A stretch of 64,000 nucleotides of DNA. It comes from Oscillospiraceae bacterium (GTDB taxonomy: Bacteria > Bacillota > Clostridia > Oscillospirales > Ruminococcaceae). The stretch is taken from contig WRLK01000001.1 of the NCBI GenBank assembly GCA_009777635.1, positions 1 to 64,000 of the forward strand. Reading direction: 5' to 3'. Positions 7,852 to 15,880 of this stretch are shown piece after piece (positions within the stretch are counted from its first letter, which is position 1; every line of letters begins with the position of its first letter). The notes beneath the pieces are model-generated. The model saw only the letters and a program-made list of their open reading frames with translations, had not been told where the DNA came from and did not search any database. The translations under genes and the position numbers were made by a program.

Positions 7852-8589
7852 TTATTTTTGAGACACTAATTTTTCAAATTGTTCCAAATGCGTTATCATG
7901 AGTGCTTTTGCAGTCTGGATGTCACAATTTTTAATCGCCTTATATAATTTATGGTGAAGGTCAAGCAGCTCGCTCTGTTCCTTTCGCCTTTCTTCCTCGC
8001 TTAGCTGGTTGAAGCCTTTTATTACCTCTGCAAGCAGCGATTCACGCAGCACCTCCATTAAAACCTGAGATACGCCATTTTTAGCGGCCGCAGCGATTGC
8101 TTCATGAAAATCCCGGTCTACTTGATAAAACGCATCCCAATTATCGACAAGTTCCTCTTCTTTTTTAAGAATTTTTTCAATAGACAGCAAATCATCATCG
8201 GTACGCCGGACAGCCGCCCATTCCACAATCGACAACTCAGTAATGATGCGAACTTCAACAAGCTCCTGAGCCGTGACTTTTTTCATTTGCAAAATTACGC
8301 CTAAGGGCTCAACTAATTGCTTTAAATTTGGTTCGCACACAATTGCCCCAACACCGCCAACAATATTGATTAATCCGGCTTCTTCAAGCACGCGGAATGC
8401 TTCTCGCACCGAGGGGCGGCTGCGTCCAAACATGGCGATAAGATCCCGTTCCGACGGAAGTTTATCGCCAGGGTTTAGTTTTCCGGAAATAATCGCATCT
8501 TGTATTTGCCGGACAATCTCCTGTGACACCCGTTGAGTGGATACCGGCTTAAAACCCAACGATTCTTGCGTATTTACTTTTTGATCCAT
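7852..8589 (-). CDS. GntR-family regulator, FadR (FCD) subfamily
   Basis: This 245-residue transcription regulator has an N-terminal winged helix-turn-helix (about 20-85; PGDKLPSERDLIAMFGRSRPSVREAFRVLEEAGLI) and an all-helical FCD ligand domain (about 95-235). The domain keeps the metal/ligand residues typical of the fold (DRDFHEAIAAAAKN and LLDLHHKLYKAI, with His). FCD domains bind small organic acids. It lies immediately upstream of the cyclase-amidohydrolase-liv genes and of the TGGTnnnACCA dyad, so it is very likely their ligand-responsive repressor. Confidence 0.92.
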   Translation of the reverse strand: MDQKVNTQESLGFKPVSTQRVSQEIVRQIQDAIISGKLNPGDKLPSERDLIAMFGRSRPSVREAFRVLEEAGLINIVGGVGAIVCEPNLKQLVEPLGVILQMKKVTAQELVEVRIITELSIVEWAAVRRTDDDLLSIEKILKKEEELVDNWDAFYQVDRDFHEAIAAAAKNGVSQVLMEVLRESLLAEVIKGFNQLSEEERRKEQSELLDLHHKLYKAIKNCDIQTAKALMITHLEQFEKLVSQK

Positions 8590-8646
8590 ATTTATCTCTT
8601 AATCCTCATTCTTGCTCAATTATTACAATTAAGATTTTTACAATAT

Positions 8647-8674
8647 ATTATGTATATAATATATATGATGTAAA
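8647..8674 (-). promoter_or_regulatory. candidate gntR promoter with flanking dyad
   Basis: On the minus strand TTTACA and CATAAT are separated by 16 bp. They are embedded in a dyad whose arms (TAAGATTTTTAC, 8630-8641, and its near-complement, 8670-8679) flank the promoter. This could serve autoregulation, but the whole stretch is AT-rich, so chance matches are possible. Confidence 0.4.
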
Positions 8675-8760
8675 TCTTATTATAAAATTTTACGTCAATT
8701 CGCCTTATATGTCAAGTGCGCATTTTTAAATACCTAAAGCTCATTTTGGATATTATGCAA

Positions 8761-8793
8761 CTGCCGCGGATCCGATCATCAGCTCCGCGGCAG
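8761..8793. other. orphan GC-rich stem-loop
   Basis: A perfect 10-bp stem (CTGCCGCGGA / TCCGCGGCAG) with a 13-nt loop sits in AT-rich DNA between divergent promoters. There is no U-tract on either strand and no gene ends here, so its role is unclear. It may be a relic terminator. Confidence 0.5.
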
Positions 8794-8822
8794 GAATATG
8801 GAAGCAAAAAGCTTCAAGCGAG

Positions 8823-8884
8823 GAAAACGTTTTCGTAAATTTTCCTTAACAAGTAATTGACAACGGGCTGATTTTAATTATACT
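8823..8884 (+). promoter_or_regulatory. promoter and LacI-type operator of the alpha-glucan locus
   Basis: TTGACA (8857-8862) and TATACT (8879-8884) are separated by 16 bp. A perfect 12-bp palindrome GAAAACGTTTTC (8823-8834) lies 22 bp before the -35. It has the central CG and A/T-rich arms typical of LacI-family (MalR/CcpA-like) sites. The LacI gene at the end of this locus is the likely binder; CcpA is an alternative. Confidence 0.7.
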
Positions 8885-8924
8885 TATAAGCAAAAGCATT
8901 CCATATATTAAGGAGGAAAGCATT

Positions 8925-10094
8925 ATGCTTAAACGTCTATTATCTCTTATCGTTTCCATATTCATGCTTGCGGCTGTAGCTGCTCCTGTTGCTTTTGCAG
9001 CAGAAGGCGAAATGATTGTTGCTTACATATCTGTTCCCGAAGATTGGGAAAATCCTTGTGTGTGGGCATGGGATGACGACGGCAATGGGGCCTTTGATGC
9101 CTGGCCCGGTGATGAAGCCGAGAAAGATCCCGCTAACGACGGCTGGTATTACATCTATTTGCCCTCTTGGGTAACCAATGTCATTATTAACGCGAATGAC
9201 GGCTCTGTTCAGACCGGCGATTTTCCGATTGAAGGGAAAAATGCCTGGATTGCGGTAGAATCCCCTGAAGCGTGGGATGTTTCTTATGACGCGAAAACCA
9301 CTGGCGAAGCCCCTGCTTATGTGAAAAAAATCACTGTTTACGCCAGAGTTCCGCAGTCCTGGGAGGCGGTAAACCTGTGGGCATGGCTTCATCCGGACGG
9401 GACAAATGCTTTTGATTCTTGGCCCGGTGAATCGATGAAAGCCAATGATAAAGGTTGGTTTACAGCGCGTGTACCAGCTTGGATTAACTCGGTGATTGTC
9501 AATGGCGGTACTGAGGGCGTTCAAACCGGCGACTTGACTGTTGAGCCCAAAGATATGTATATTATCGTTGCCAATGATTTGAGCGCCGAAGTCGCTTATG
9601 AAAATCCCGACTTGGCGGGCGATAATATTACCGTCCATGTAAAAGTGCCTGACGATTGGGCAAATCCCCATCTATGGGCATGGCTTGACCCCGATGGCAC
9701 AAACGCCTTTGCAACATGGCCCGGCGAACCGCTTCAAGACGGCGGCGAATGGTACTCTCTTTCGGTTCCGGGTTGGATTAACAGCGTAATTGTAAATGCA
9801 AACGAAGGCGGCGTACAGACCGGCGACACAAAAGATTTAGAAACCGGCAAAGACATTTGGATTCTAGTAAGCGGACCCGAAGATTATGTTGTCGCCTACG
9901 AAGAAATCACTGAAGCTCCTGTAGCAGACGATGCTCCCGACGTGGTTGAGCCTGCTCCGGCGCCCGCCGAAACACCCGGCCCGGCGCCTGTAAGCCAGTC
10001 AAATAGCGGCAGCCCGGCCAGATGGATTATTGCGACCGTAACCGCAGTCGCCGCAGCCGTTGGAATTGGAATAGCCGTCAAGAAAAAGAAGTGA
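8925..10094 (+). CDS. membrane-anchored protein with three starch-binding (CBM26-like) modules
   Basis: This 389-residue protein has a signal peptide (1-25) and three repeated modules (about 28-115, 130-210 and 232-320). Each has the pattern ..VP..W...(N/V).WAW...DG.NAFD.WPGE....GW(Y/F)...VP.W..(S/N)VI(V/I)N, ending in VQTGD. The conserved aromatic residues fit the CBM25/26 starch-binding fold. A Pro/Ala linker and one C-terminal hydrophobic helix followed by KKKK anchor it in the membrane. No catalytic domain is present. As first gene of the operon it probably captures starch or maltodextrins at the cell surface for the ABC importer downstream. Confidence 0.82.
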   Translation: MLKRLLSLIVSIFMLAAVAAPVAFAAEGEMIVAYISVPEDWENPCVWAWDDDGNGAFDAWPGDEAEKDPANDGWYYIYLPSWVTNVIINANDGSVQTGDFPIEGKNAWIAVESPEAWDVSYDAKTTGEAPAYVKKITVYARVPQSWEAVNLWAWLHPDGTNAFDSWPGESMKANDKGWFTARVPAWINSVIVNGGTEGVQTGDLTVEPKDMYIIVANDLSAEVAYENPDLAGDNITVHVKVPDDWANPHLWAWLDPDGTNAFATWPGEPLQDGGEWYSLSVPGWINSVIVNANEGGVQTGDTKDLETGKDIWILVSGPEDYVVAYEEITEAPVADDAPDVVEPAPAPAETPGPAPVSQSNSGSPARWIIATVTAVAAAVGIGIAVKKKK

Positions 10095-10126
10095 GAACCT
10101 GTATTCAATAAGATAGGGGGTCCAAT

Positions 10127-11368
10127 ATGAAACGTAAAATCATAGCCGGATTCATGGCATTCCTTTTGTTGGCGGTACTGGCTGCTTGTGACAGCGCCGG
10201 TACGACGCCTAGCGTCCCTGACGCGCCTGATGCGCCTGATGCGGTTGAACTGATAATCTGGCACGACAAGGAGGATGCGGTAGCTGCCGAATTGCAAGCG
10301 GAATTGGATAAGCTAAACCCCGAAATCATCGTCAGCCTGGAAAAGAAACACGGTCTGACCGAAGCCTTGAAAATGTCAGGCAACGACCCGAGGGCCGCGC
10401 CGGACATGTACTTCTTCGCCCACGACAAGCTGGGGGTATATGCCGAAATGGGACTCCTTGCCCCCGTTACGGATTTTGTGGACGCCGTGACTTTAGACGG
10501 CTTTCTTCCCATGACAATATCGGCCGCAACTTATAAGGGCGAGGTTTATCAGCTTCCGATTTATTTTGAGACGCTGTTGTTTATGTATAACCGCGCGTTT
10601 ATGTCGGACGAAGATGTTCCCGCAACGACTGAGGATTTGTACGCTTACATGCAGGAAGTTACAAAAGACGGATTTTACGGATTTTTGGAGCAGCACAGCG
10701 AGGCGTATTTCAGCGCGGGCTGGATTCACGGCTTTGGAGGCGAGATGATTTCTTCAGACGGCGTCCCGCAGCTAAACAGCGAAAAAACCATTGCCGCTTT
10801 GAATTACCACCTTAAATTTGTGCGGCTCATGATAGGTGAATCGGACTATGCTACCACAAACACCTTGTTCAGGGAGGGTATGGCCGCGTCGACGATAGGA
10901 GGCCCGTGGCTTGTGCCCGCCGTGCGTGAAGCGGGTATCGATTTAGGGCTTTCCGAAATGCCGGTAGTCAATGAAACCGGTCTGCCCCTCGCGCCGTTTT
11001 CCGGTGTGCAAGGGCTTCATGTGCTCAAAGTCGCGGCGGACAACGCCGACAAAAATGCCGCTATCGGAAAAGTTCTTAACCAGCTTTGCAATACTGATAT
11101 CGGAGTTTCTATGGCGCAGGCCAGCGGAAGCGCCCCGGCTTTTGAAGAATGCTACGAGCTCGATACGGTTCAGGGCGACGATATGGTCATGCTGATGCGT
11201 AAGGTCGCGGAAGACGCGGTGCCGATGCCCAGCATTCCGGAAATGGACGTGATGTGGAACGCGGTAAATAATATGCTTGTTGACGTCAACATGCGCAGGG
11301 TCGACGTTGAGGAAGCGGCGAATAAAGCCCAGGCGAGAGCGGAAGAACTCATTGCCGCCATGAGATGA
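10127..11368 (+). CDS. maltodextrin-type ABC substrate-binding lipoprotein
   Basis: This is a 413-residue SBP_bac_1-type binding protein. Signal peptide and lipobox (LAAC, Cys about 21) are followed by a short DAPDAPDA linker and a MalE-like domain (VELIIWHDKEDAVAAELQAELDKLN..., with APDMYFFAHDKLG and AASTIGGPWLVP). The AGGGGG ribosome site is 6-7 bp from the ATG. Flanking CBM26 protein, permeases, GH13 and LacI point to alpha-glucan oligosaccharides. No ATPase gene follows. Confidence 0.88.
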   Translation: MKRKIIAGFMAFLLLAVLAACDSAGTTPSVPDAPDAPDAVELIIWHDKEDAVAAELQAELDKLNPEIIVSLEKKHGLTEALKMSGNDPRAAPDMYFFAHDKLGVYAEMGLLAPVTDFVDAVTLDGFLPMTISAATYKGEVYQLPIYFETLLFMYNRAFMSDEDVPATTEDLYAYMQEVTKDGFYGFLEQHSEAYFSAGWIHGFGGEMISSDGVPQLNSEKTIAALNYHLKFVRLMIGESDYATTNTLFREGMAASTIGGPWLVPAVREAGIDLGLSEMPVVNETGLPLAPFSGVQGLHVLKVAADNADKNAAIGKVLNQLCNTDIGVSMAQASGSAPAFEECYELDTVQGDDMVMLMRKVAEDAVPMPSIPEMDVMWNAVNNMLVDVNMRRVDVEEAANKAQARAEELIAAMR

Positions 11369-11369
11369 G

Positions 11370-12272
11370 GTGTGGAAGCTGAAAACGGATAAATGCGTTT
11401 TGCGCTCATGGCTGTGCCTGTCGCCGTCATTGTTGATCATCGGGTTGATTATTGTCTTTCCCATGATTTATACCGCCTATATTTCATTGACAAACATGAA
11501 CATCTACAACTGGTTTGATTTTGAAATAATCGGGCTCGTCAATTACGGCAGGGCGTTGTTGGTGTTTGATTCCGGTTTTTTGCATGCGTTATCGGTAACA
11601 TTTCTGTGGACCGCCGCAAACATGATATTGCAGCTTGTCATAGCATTTGTCATGGCAAGCCTGCTGAATGTCGGGAAGCTGCGGCTGCGGCGGGTTTATA
11701 AAACCATACTCATGTTTCCGTGGGCGATGCCCGGATATGTTTCTATCCTGCTGTGGAGAAACGGTATGTTTAACTCCCAGTTCGGCCTGCTCAACCAGTG
11801 GCTTGACAGGCTTGGCTTTGATCCCGTGCGGTGGCTTGCCGACGATGTGACGGCCTTTATCTCCTGCTTAGCCGTAAACCTGTGGCTTGCGCTGCCGTTT
11901 ATGATCATGATTATTGACGGCGCGTTACAGAGTGTGGATAAAAGCTATTATGAAAGCGCCCTCATTGACGGCGCGGGCTGGTTCGACCGCTCGGTGAAGC
12001 TGACGATTCCCGCAATCCGCCCCATTATCGGGCCTGCCGTAATCATTACGCTGTTTACCACGTTCAAGCAATTCGACGTCATTTACCTGCTCACTCAGCA
12101 GGTCGGGGCAAAAACAGGGGCGAATATCCATACCGTGCTGACCTATACGTATGAAACTGCATTTGTCACCAGCAATTACGGGTATTCCTCCGCGATTTCC
12201 ATGTGTATTTTTGCGCTGTTAATGGGGCTTACCTTACTGGTAAAAACGAAACAAAGGAGGCGAAATGCATGA
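11370..12272 (+). CDS. maltodextrin ABC permease, MalF type
   Basis: This 300-residue permease has about six membrane segments and the EAA loop (YYESALIDGAGWFDRSVKLTIPAI). The start is uncertain: the GTG at 11370 lies one base after the binding-protein stop and has only a weak GATGAGG ribosome site, which suggests translational coupling. It lacks the long N-terminal extension of enterobacterial MalF, as usual in Bacillota. Confidence 0.87.
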   Translation: MWKLKTDKCVLRSWLCLSPSLLIIGLIIVFPMIYTAYISLTNMNIYNWFDFEIIGLVNYGRALLVFDSGFLHALSVTFLWTAANMILQLVIAFVMASLLNVGKLRLRRVYKTILMFPWAMPGYVSILLWRNGMFNSQFGLLNQWLDRLGFDPVRWLADDVTAFISCLAVNLWLALPFMIMIIDGALQSVDKSYYESALIDGAGWFDRSVKLTIPAIRPIIGPAVIITLFTTFKQFDVIYLLTQQVGAKTGANIHTVLTYTYETAFVTSNYGYSSAISMCIFALLMGLTLLVKTKQRRRNA

Positions 12273-13108
12273 GAAAAAAGATTGAGCGCACAGGGCTTGT
12301 TTTATTAAACCTGTTCTTTATCGCGGTATGCTTCGGGGCCCTTGTGCCGATTCTTTATGCTTTTTCGGTGTCGCTTAACGCTTCAAACAGTATTCTGGGC
12401 TCTGATTTCAGCTTTATCCCGAGACAGTTTACTTTTGCCAATTATCGCGCTGTCATAATAGAACAGCCTGTGCTGCTATGGTTTCGCAACACGGTGATTC
12501 TCGCCGTGTCTTCAGTGGCAATATCTCTGCTCGTTGCAATACCTGCCGCTTACAGCCTGTCGCGGTTTAGGTTCGTCGGCCGCTTAAAAATTGTAGGCGG
12601 ACTGGTGCTGCTGCATTCGTTCCCCGCAATCCTTTCCATGTTTGCCATCTACAGGCTGCTTTCGCCAATTGGCTTAGTCAACACCAAAGCGGGGATTGTC
12701 CTCATCTACATCGGCACAATGGCAATGTTCGGCGTGCTGAATTTAAAAGGCTATTTTGATTCCGTTCCGCTTGAAATTGAGGAAGCTGCGTCTATTGACG
12801 GGGCAAATACCCGGCAGACCGTGACGACAATCCTTTTACCGCTTGCAAAGCCCACGATTATCGTAACCGGCATTATGGTTTTGATTTTTGTCTGGAACGA
12901 ATACATCTATGCCATAACCTTTATGACCGGTGCGCGCAATTACACGCTGGCGGCGGGGCTGTATTCGCTGCAAGCCACTGAAATGAGCGGAAGCTGGCCG
13001 GTGTTTGCATCTGCGTCTATTGTCGTGTCGCTTCCGATACTTGTCATTTTCTTTATGACGCAAAAACATATGCAGTCGGGCTTAACTGCGGGAGGTGTAA
13101 AAGGATGA
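12269..13108 (+). CDS. maltodextrin ABC permease, MalG type
   Basis: The ATG at 12269 (MRKKIERTG) was chosen because AAAGGAGG lies 8 bp upstream and it makes an ATGA overlap with the previous gene; the longer frame from 12203 is inside the malF-like gene. The 279 residues hold about six membrane helices, the EAA loop (EIEEAASIDGANTRQTVTTILLPLA) and the family C-terminus ending TAGGVKG. It forms the channel with the preceding permease. Confidence 0.9.
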   Translation: MRKKIERTGLVLLNLFFIAVCFGALVPILYAFSVSLNASNSILGSDFSFIPRQFTFANYRAVIIEQPVLLWFRNTVILAVSSVAISLLVAIPAAYSLSRFRFVGRLKIVGGLVLLHSFPAILSMFAIYRLLSPIGLVNTKAGIVLIYIGTMAMFGVLNLKGYFDSVPLEIEEAASIDGANTRQTVTTILLPLAKPTIIVTGIMVLIFVWNEYIYAITFMTGARNYTLAAGLYSLQATEMSGSWPVFASASIVVSLPILVIFFMTQKHMQSGLTAGGVKG

Positions 13109-14787
13109 ATCTACAAGCGATACATCATGTTCCGATGTCTGAATACGCGCACGGCGTCAGCGAAAGCCGGGTTGTTTTCCGGCTTCGCGCCGCAAAGGGT
13201 GATTTAAAGTCCTGCACGCTATACTACGGCGACCGCGCCTGCCGCGTGAACCCTGTAATCTTTACAAGCGAAACCATGAAAATCGTTGCATATGATTCCT
13301 TGTTTGATTGGTGGGAGGTCGAGTTTGACACGCTCTACAGGCGCATATGCTATTATTTTGAGATCAACGACGGAAATCAGGCCATACTGTATTACGCCGA
13401 TTTCTTCTCAGGCAAAACCGTGCCGGACCGCTCGGAATATTTCCAGCTTCCATATGTTCACCGCGCCGATGTGGCAAGAGTCCCCGATTGGGCAAGGGAC
13501 GCGGTAATTTACAATATCTTCCCGGATAGCTTTGCCACATCACGCCGCTATATAAGCTTGCAGGCGGATGAAAAGGAATGGTGCGGAAAGGTCACGCGCA
13601 GCAGGCTCGGCGGCACAATCAAAGGTATTACGGAAAACGCGGATTATTTAAAAGGGCTTGGGGTTAACTGCGTCTACATAAACCCGATTTTCACGGCGGG
13701 AGAATACCACAAATACGATCTGCTTGACTATTACAGCATTGACCCCTGTTTCGGCACAAACGATGATTTTCGCGAAATGGTAAATGTCTTGCATCAAAAT
13801 GGAATCCGCATTATAATTGATGTTGTGTTCAACCACTGCGGCTGGCGGTTTTTCGCTTTTGAAGATGTGGTGAAAAACGGTGAAAACTCGCGCTATAAGG
13901 ATTGGTTCTACCGTTTGGAGTACCCTGTCGTCCGCCCCGATAACACCGAGGATATACCAGGTTATGAGTGTTTTGCATACGAAAGGCTCATGCCGAAGAT
14001 AAACACCGCAAACCCCGAGGCGGCGAAATATTTCACCGATGTAGCCCGCTTCTGGCTGAAGGAGTATCAGATTGACGGCTTGCGGTTCGATGTGGCAAAC
14101 GAAATGGACGACGGCTTTTTGAGGATACTGCGCAAAGCGGCGGAAGAATTAAACCCCGATTCCCTGCTGATTGGCGAGGTGTGGGAGAGCGCGGGTCACT
14201 GGCTTGACGGGTCAATGTTCCATTCCGCCATGAACTATGATTTTAGAAAGCACTGCCGCGACTTTTTCGCCCGCGAAGAAATAAACGCCGCCGAATTTAA
14301 CGCGCGTGTTACGAATATGCTTATGCGTTACCGCAGAAACATTGTGAACGCGCAGCTAAACCTGCTTGACAGCCATGACGCCAGCCGCTTTTTATCCCTA
14401 TGCGGGGGCGATAAAGAAAAGATGAAGCTGGCGGTGTTGTTTCAAATGTGCTTTGTGGGTATCCCGGGAGTGCTTTATGGCGATGAGCAAGGCATAACGG
14501 GCGTTACCGAGGAGGGATACCGACACCATATGATCTGGGACGGCGACAGCGATTTATATCATTTCTATCAAAAGGCAATCGCGTTCAGGCACAAGCACAT
14601 ATCCCTGCGCCGCGGCAGCTTCAAAACAGTCCGCGCGGACGGCGACATATTTGTTTTTGAGCGCACATTTGAAAACGAAACCGTCACAGTCGCACTAAAC
14701 ACGCCAAAATGGGATGGAAGCGTCCTTTGGAGCGGTGATAATTTTGTGATAACAGGAGAAACGCAATGGCAACCATCAAGGATGTAG
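13105..14787 (+). CDS. cytoplasmic GH13 alpha-glucan hydrolase (neopullulanase/cyclomaltodextrinase type)
   Basis: This 560-residue enzyme of the GH13_20-like group hydrolyses imported maltodextrins or cyclodextrins. There is no signal peptide. An N-terminal CBM34-like domain (1-120) precedes the (beta/alpha)8 barrel. Catalytic residues are visible: nucleophile D329 in GLRFDVANE, acid/base E358 in LIGEVWE and D425 in LLDSHD, with VFNHCG as the first conserved region. The start overlaps the permease stop (ATGA) and the end overlaps lacI by 22 bp, so all are one transcript. Maltogenic amylase is an alternative name. Confidence 0.9.
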   Translation: MNLQAIHHVPMSEYAHGVSESRVVFRLRAAKGDLKSCTLYYGDRACRVNPVIFTSETMKIVAYDSLFDWWEVEFDTLYRRICYYFEINDGNQAILYYADFFSGKTVPDRSEYFQLPYVHRADVARVPDWARDAVIYNIFPDSFATSRRYISLQADEKEWCGKVTRSRLGGTIKGITENADYLKGLGVNCVYINPIFTAGEYHKYDLLDYYSIDPCFGTNDDFREMVNVLHQNGIRIIIDVVFNHCGWRFFAFEDVVKNGENSRYKDWFYRLEYPVVRPDNTEDIPGYECFAYERLMPKINTANPEAAKYFTDVARFWLKEYQIDGLRFDVANEMDDGFLRILRKAAEELNPDSLLIGEVWESAGHWLDGSMFHSAMNYDFRKHCRDFFAREEINAAEFNARVTNMLMRYRRNIVNAQLNLLDSHDASRFLSLCGGDKEKMKLAVLFQMCFVGIPGVLYGDEQGITGVTEEGYRHHMIWDGDSDLYHFYQKAIAFRHKHISLRRGSFKTVRADGDIFVFERTFENETVTVALNTPKWDGSVLWSGDNFVITGETQWQPSRM

Positions 14788-15770
14788 CCAGAGAAGCAGG
14801 CGTGTCAATCAGTACTGTTTCAAAGGCGATAAACGGCTCTTACACGATTTCGGAGGAACAGATAAAGCATATCAAAAAAATCGCCGCGCAGATGGGCTAC
14901 AAGCCCAACGCAAGAGCGCAGACCTTTGCGCGCAAGTCGACGCGCTCCGCCGTGTTCTTATCGTGCCTTGACCGAAACACCGCGTTTGTAAACCCTCATA
15001 TGTTTGAGATGATCAGCGGGGCTGAATCGTCCTTGCGCGAAAAAGGCTATTCCCTGTTTTTGCAGCACTGCGAAGCAAAAGATATTTGCCATATTGCCAA
15101 GGGGATTATAGACAGCAAATCCGCCGACGGTTTGTTGATACATGCGTCTGTGATTACGCGCGAGCTTTCCATAATGCTCACGCGGGGCAACATCCCGCAT
15201 ATTGTCATAGGAAAGCCTGAAAAACCTGAAGCGGGCAACAGCCTGTGCTGGATTGACAACAACAACTGCCTTGCGGGAGAAGTCGCCGCACGGTATTTGC
15301 TGGAGCTAGGATATAAAACGGCGGTGTTTGCGGGCGGATATGAGACGGATAAAATATCTGAGGACAGATTATCCGGCGTTCAAAATGAGATGAAGGATAT
15401 TGTAGTATTACGCGGCGAATCAAGCATTGGCGACGGCAACCGCATGGGCCTTGAATTGCTCAGCCTGCCGGAGCGTCCGCAGGTTGTAATATGCGCAAAC
15501 AACCATTTAGCATACGGCTGCCTGCAAGCGTTCCGGTCGAAAAACGTCAGTATTCCGGACGGCATCAGCTTAGTTGCCTTCGATGATCATCCGTTTGCGC
15601 TGTTTATGAATCCCCCTCTGACAACGGTTAGTATTGATGTATATGAGATGGGTGTTCAAGCAGGCAAGCTGCTTGTCAGCAAGATTAGAAAACCGGGTAT
15701 GCAGGTGCAGAGCTTCACAACCGTGCCGACGCTGGTTGCGCGGGGGTCAACGCATAACGTGGGAACTTAA
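14766..15770 (+). CDS. LacI-family regulator of the alpha-glucan locus
   Basis: The 334 residues show the LacI N-terminal HTH (ATIKDVAREAGVSISTVSKAINGSYTISEE) and hinge, then a periplasmic-binding-like effector domain (about 60-334). ACGGAGAAACGC-type spacing and the 22-bp overlap with the GH13 gene show coupled translation. It probably binds GAAAACGTTTTC at 8823-8834 and releases it on a maltodextrin-derived effector, making the operon self-regulated. The effector is inferred from neighbours only. Confidence 0.92.
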   Translation: MATIKDVAREAGVSISTVSKAINGSYTISEEQIKHIKKIAAQMGYKPNARAQTFARKSTRSAVFLSCLDRNTAFVNPHMFEMISGAESSLREKGYSLFLQHCEAKDICHIAKGIIDSKSADGLLIHASVITRELSIMLTRGNIPHIVIGKPEKPEAGNSLCWIDNNNCLAGEVAARYLLELGYKTAVFAGGYETDKISEDRLSGVQNEMKDIVVLRGESSIGDGNRMGLELLSLPERPQVVICANNHLAYGCLQAFRSKNVSIPDGISLVAFDDHPFALFMNPPLTTVSIDVYEMGVQAGKLLVSKIRKPGMQVQSFTTVPTLVARGSTHNVGT

Positions 15771-15792
15771 AATTGACAAGCCTCAAAAACGA

Positions 15793-15822
15793 AAATCTAC
15801 CGGCTATACCGGTAGATTTTTT
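15793..15822. terminator. bidirectional rho-independent terminator
   Basis: A perfect 11-bp stem (AAATCTACCGG / CCGGTAGATTT) with a 5-nt loop continues into a T-run on the plus strand and has As before it, so it can stop both the lacI transcript and the converging GH112 transcript. Confidence 0.85.
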
Positions 15823-15880
15823 TCGCACAATAAATCCGAAAAGATCATGTATGCGGTCACGCGGCAAGTAATGGCGGCGC

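Larger units (their letters stand above)
8590..8924. other. divergent intergenic region between gntR and the alpha-glucan locus
   Basis: This 335-bp AT-rich gap holds the gntR promoter (8647-8674, minus), a GC-rich stem-loop (8761-8793), a GAAAACGTTTTC palindrome (8823-8834) and the rightward promoter (8857-8884). No gene was seen in it. Confidence 0.7.
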
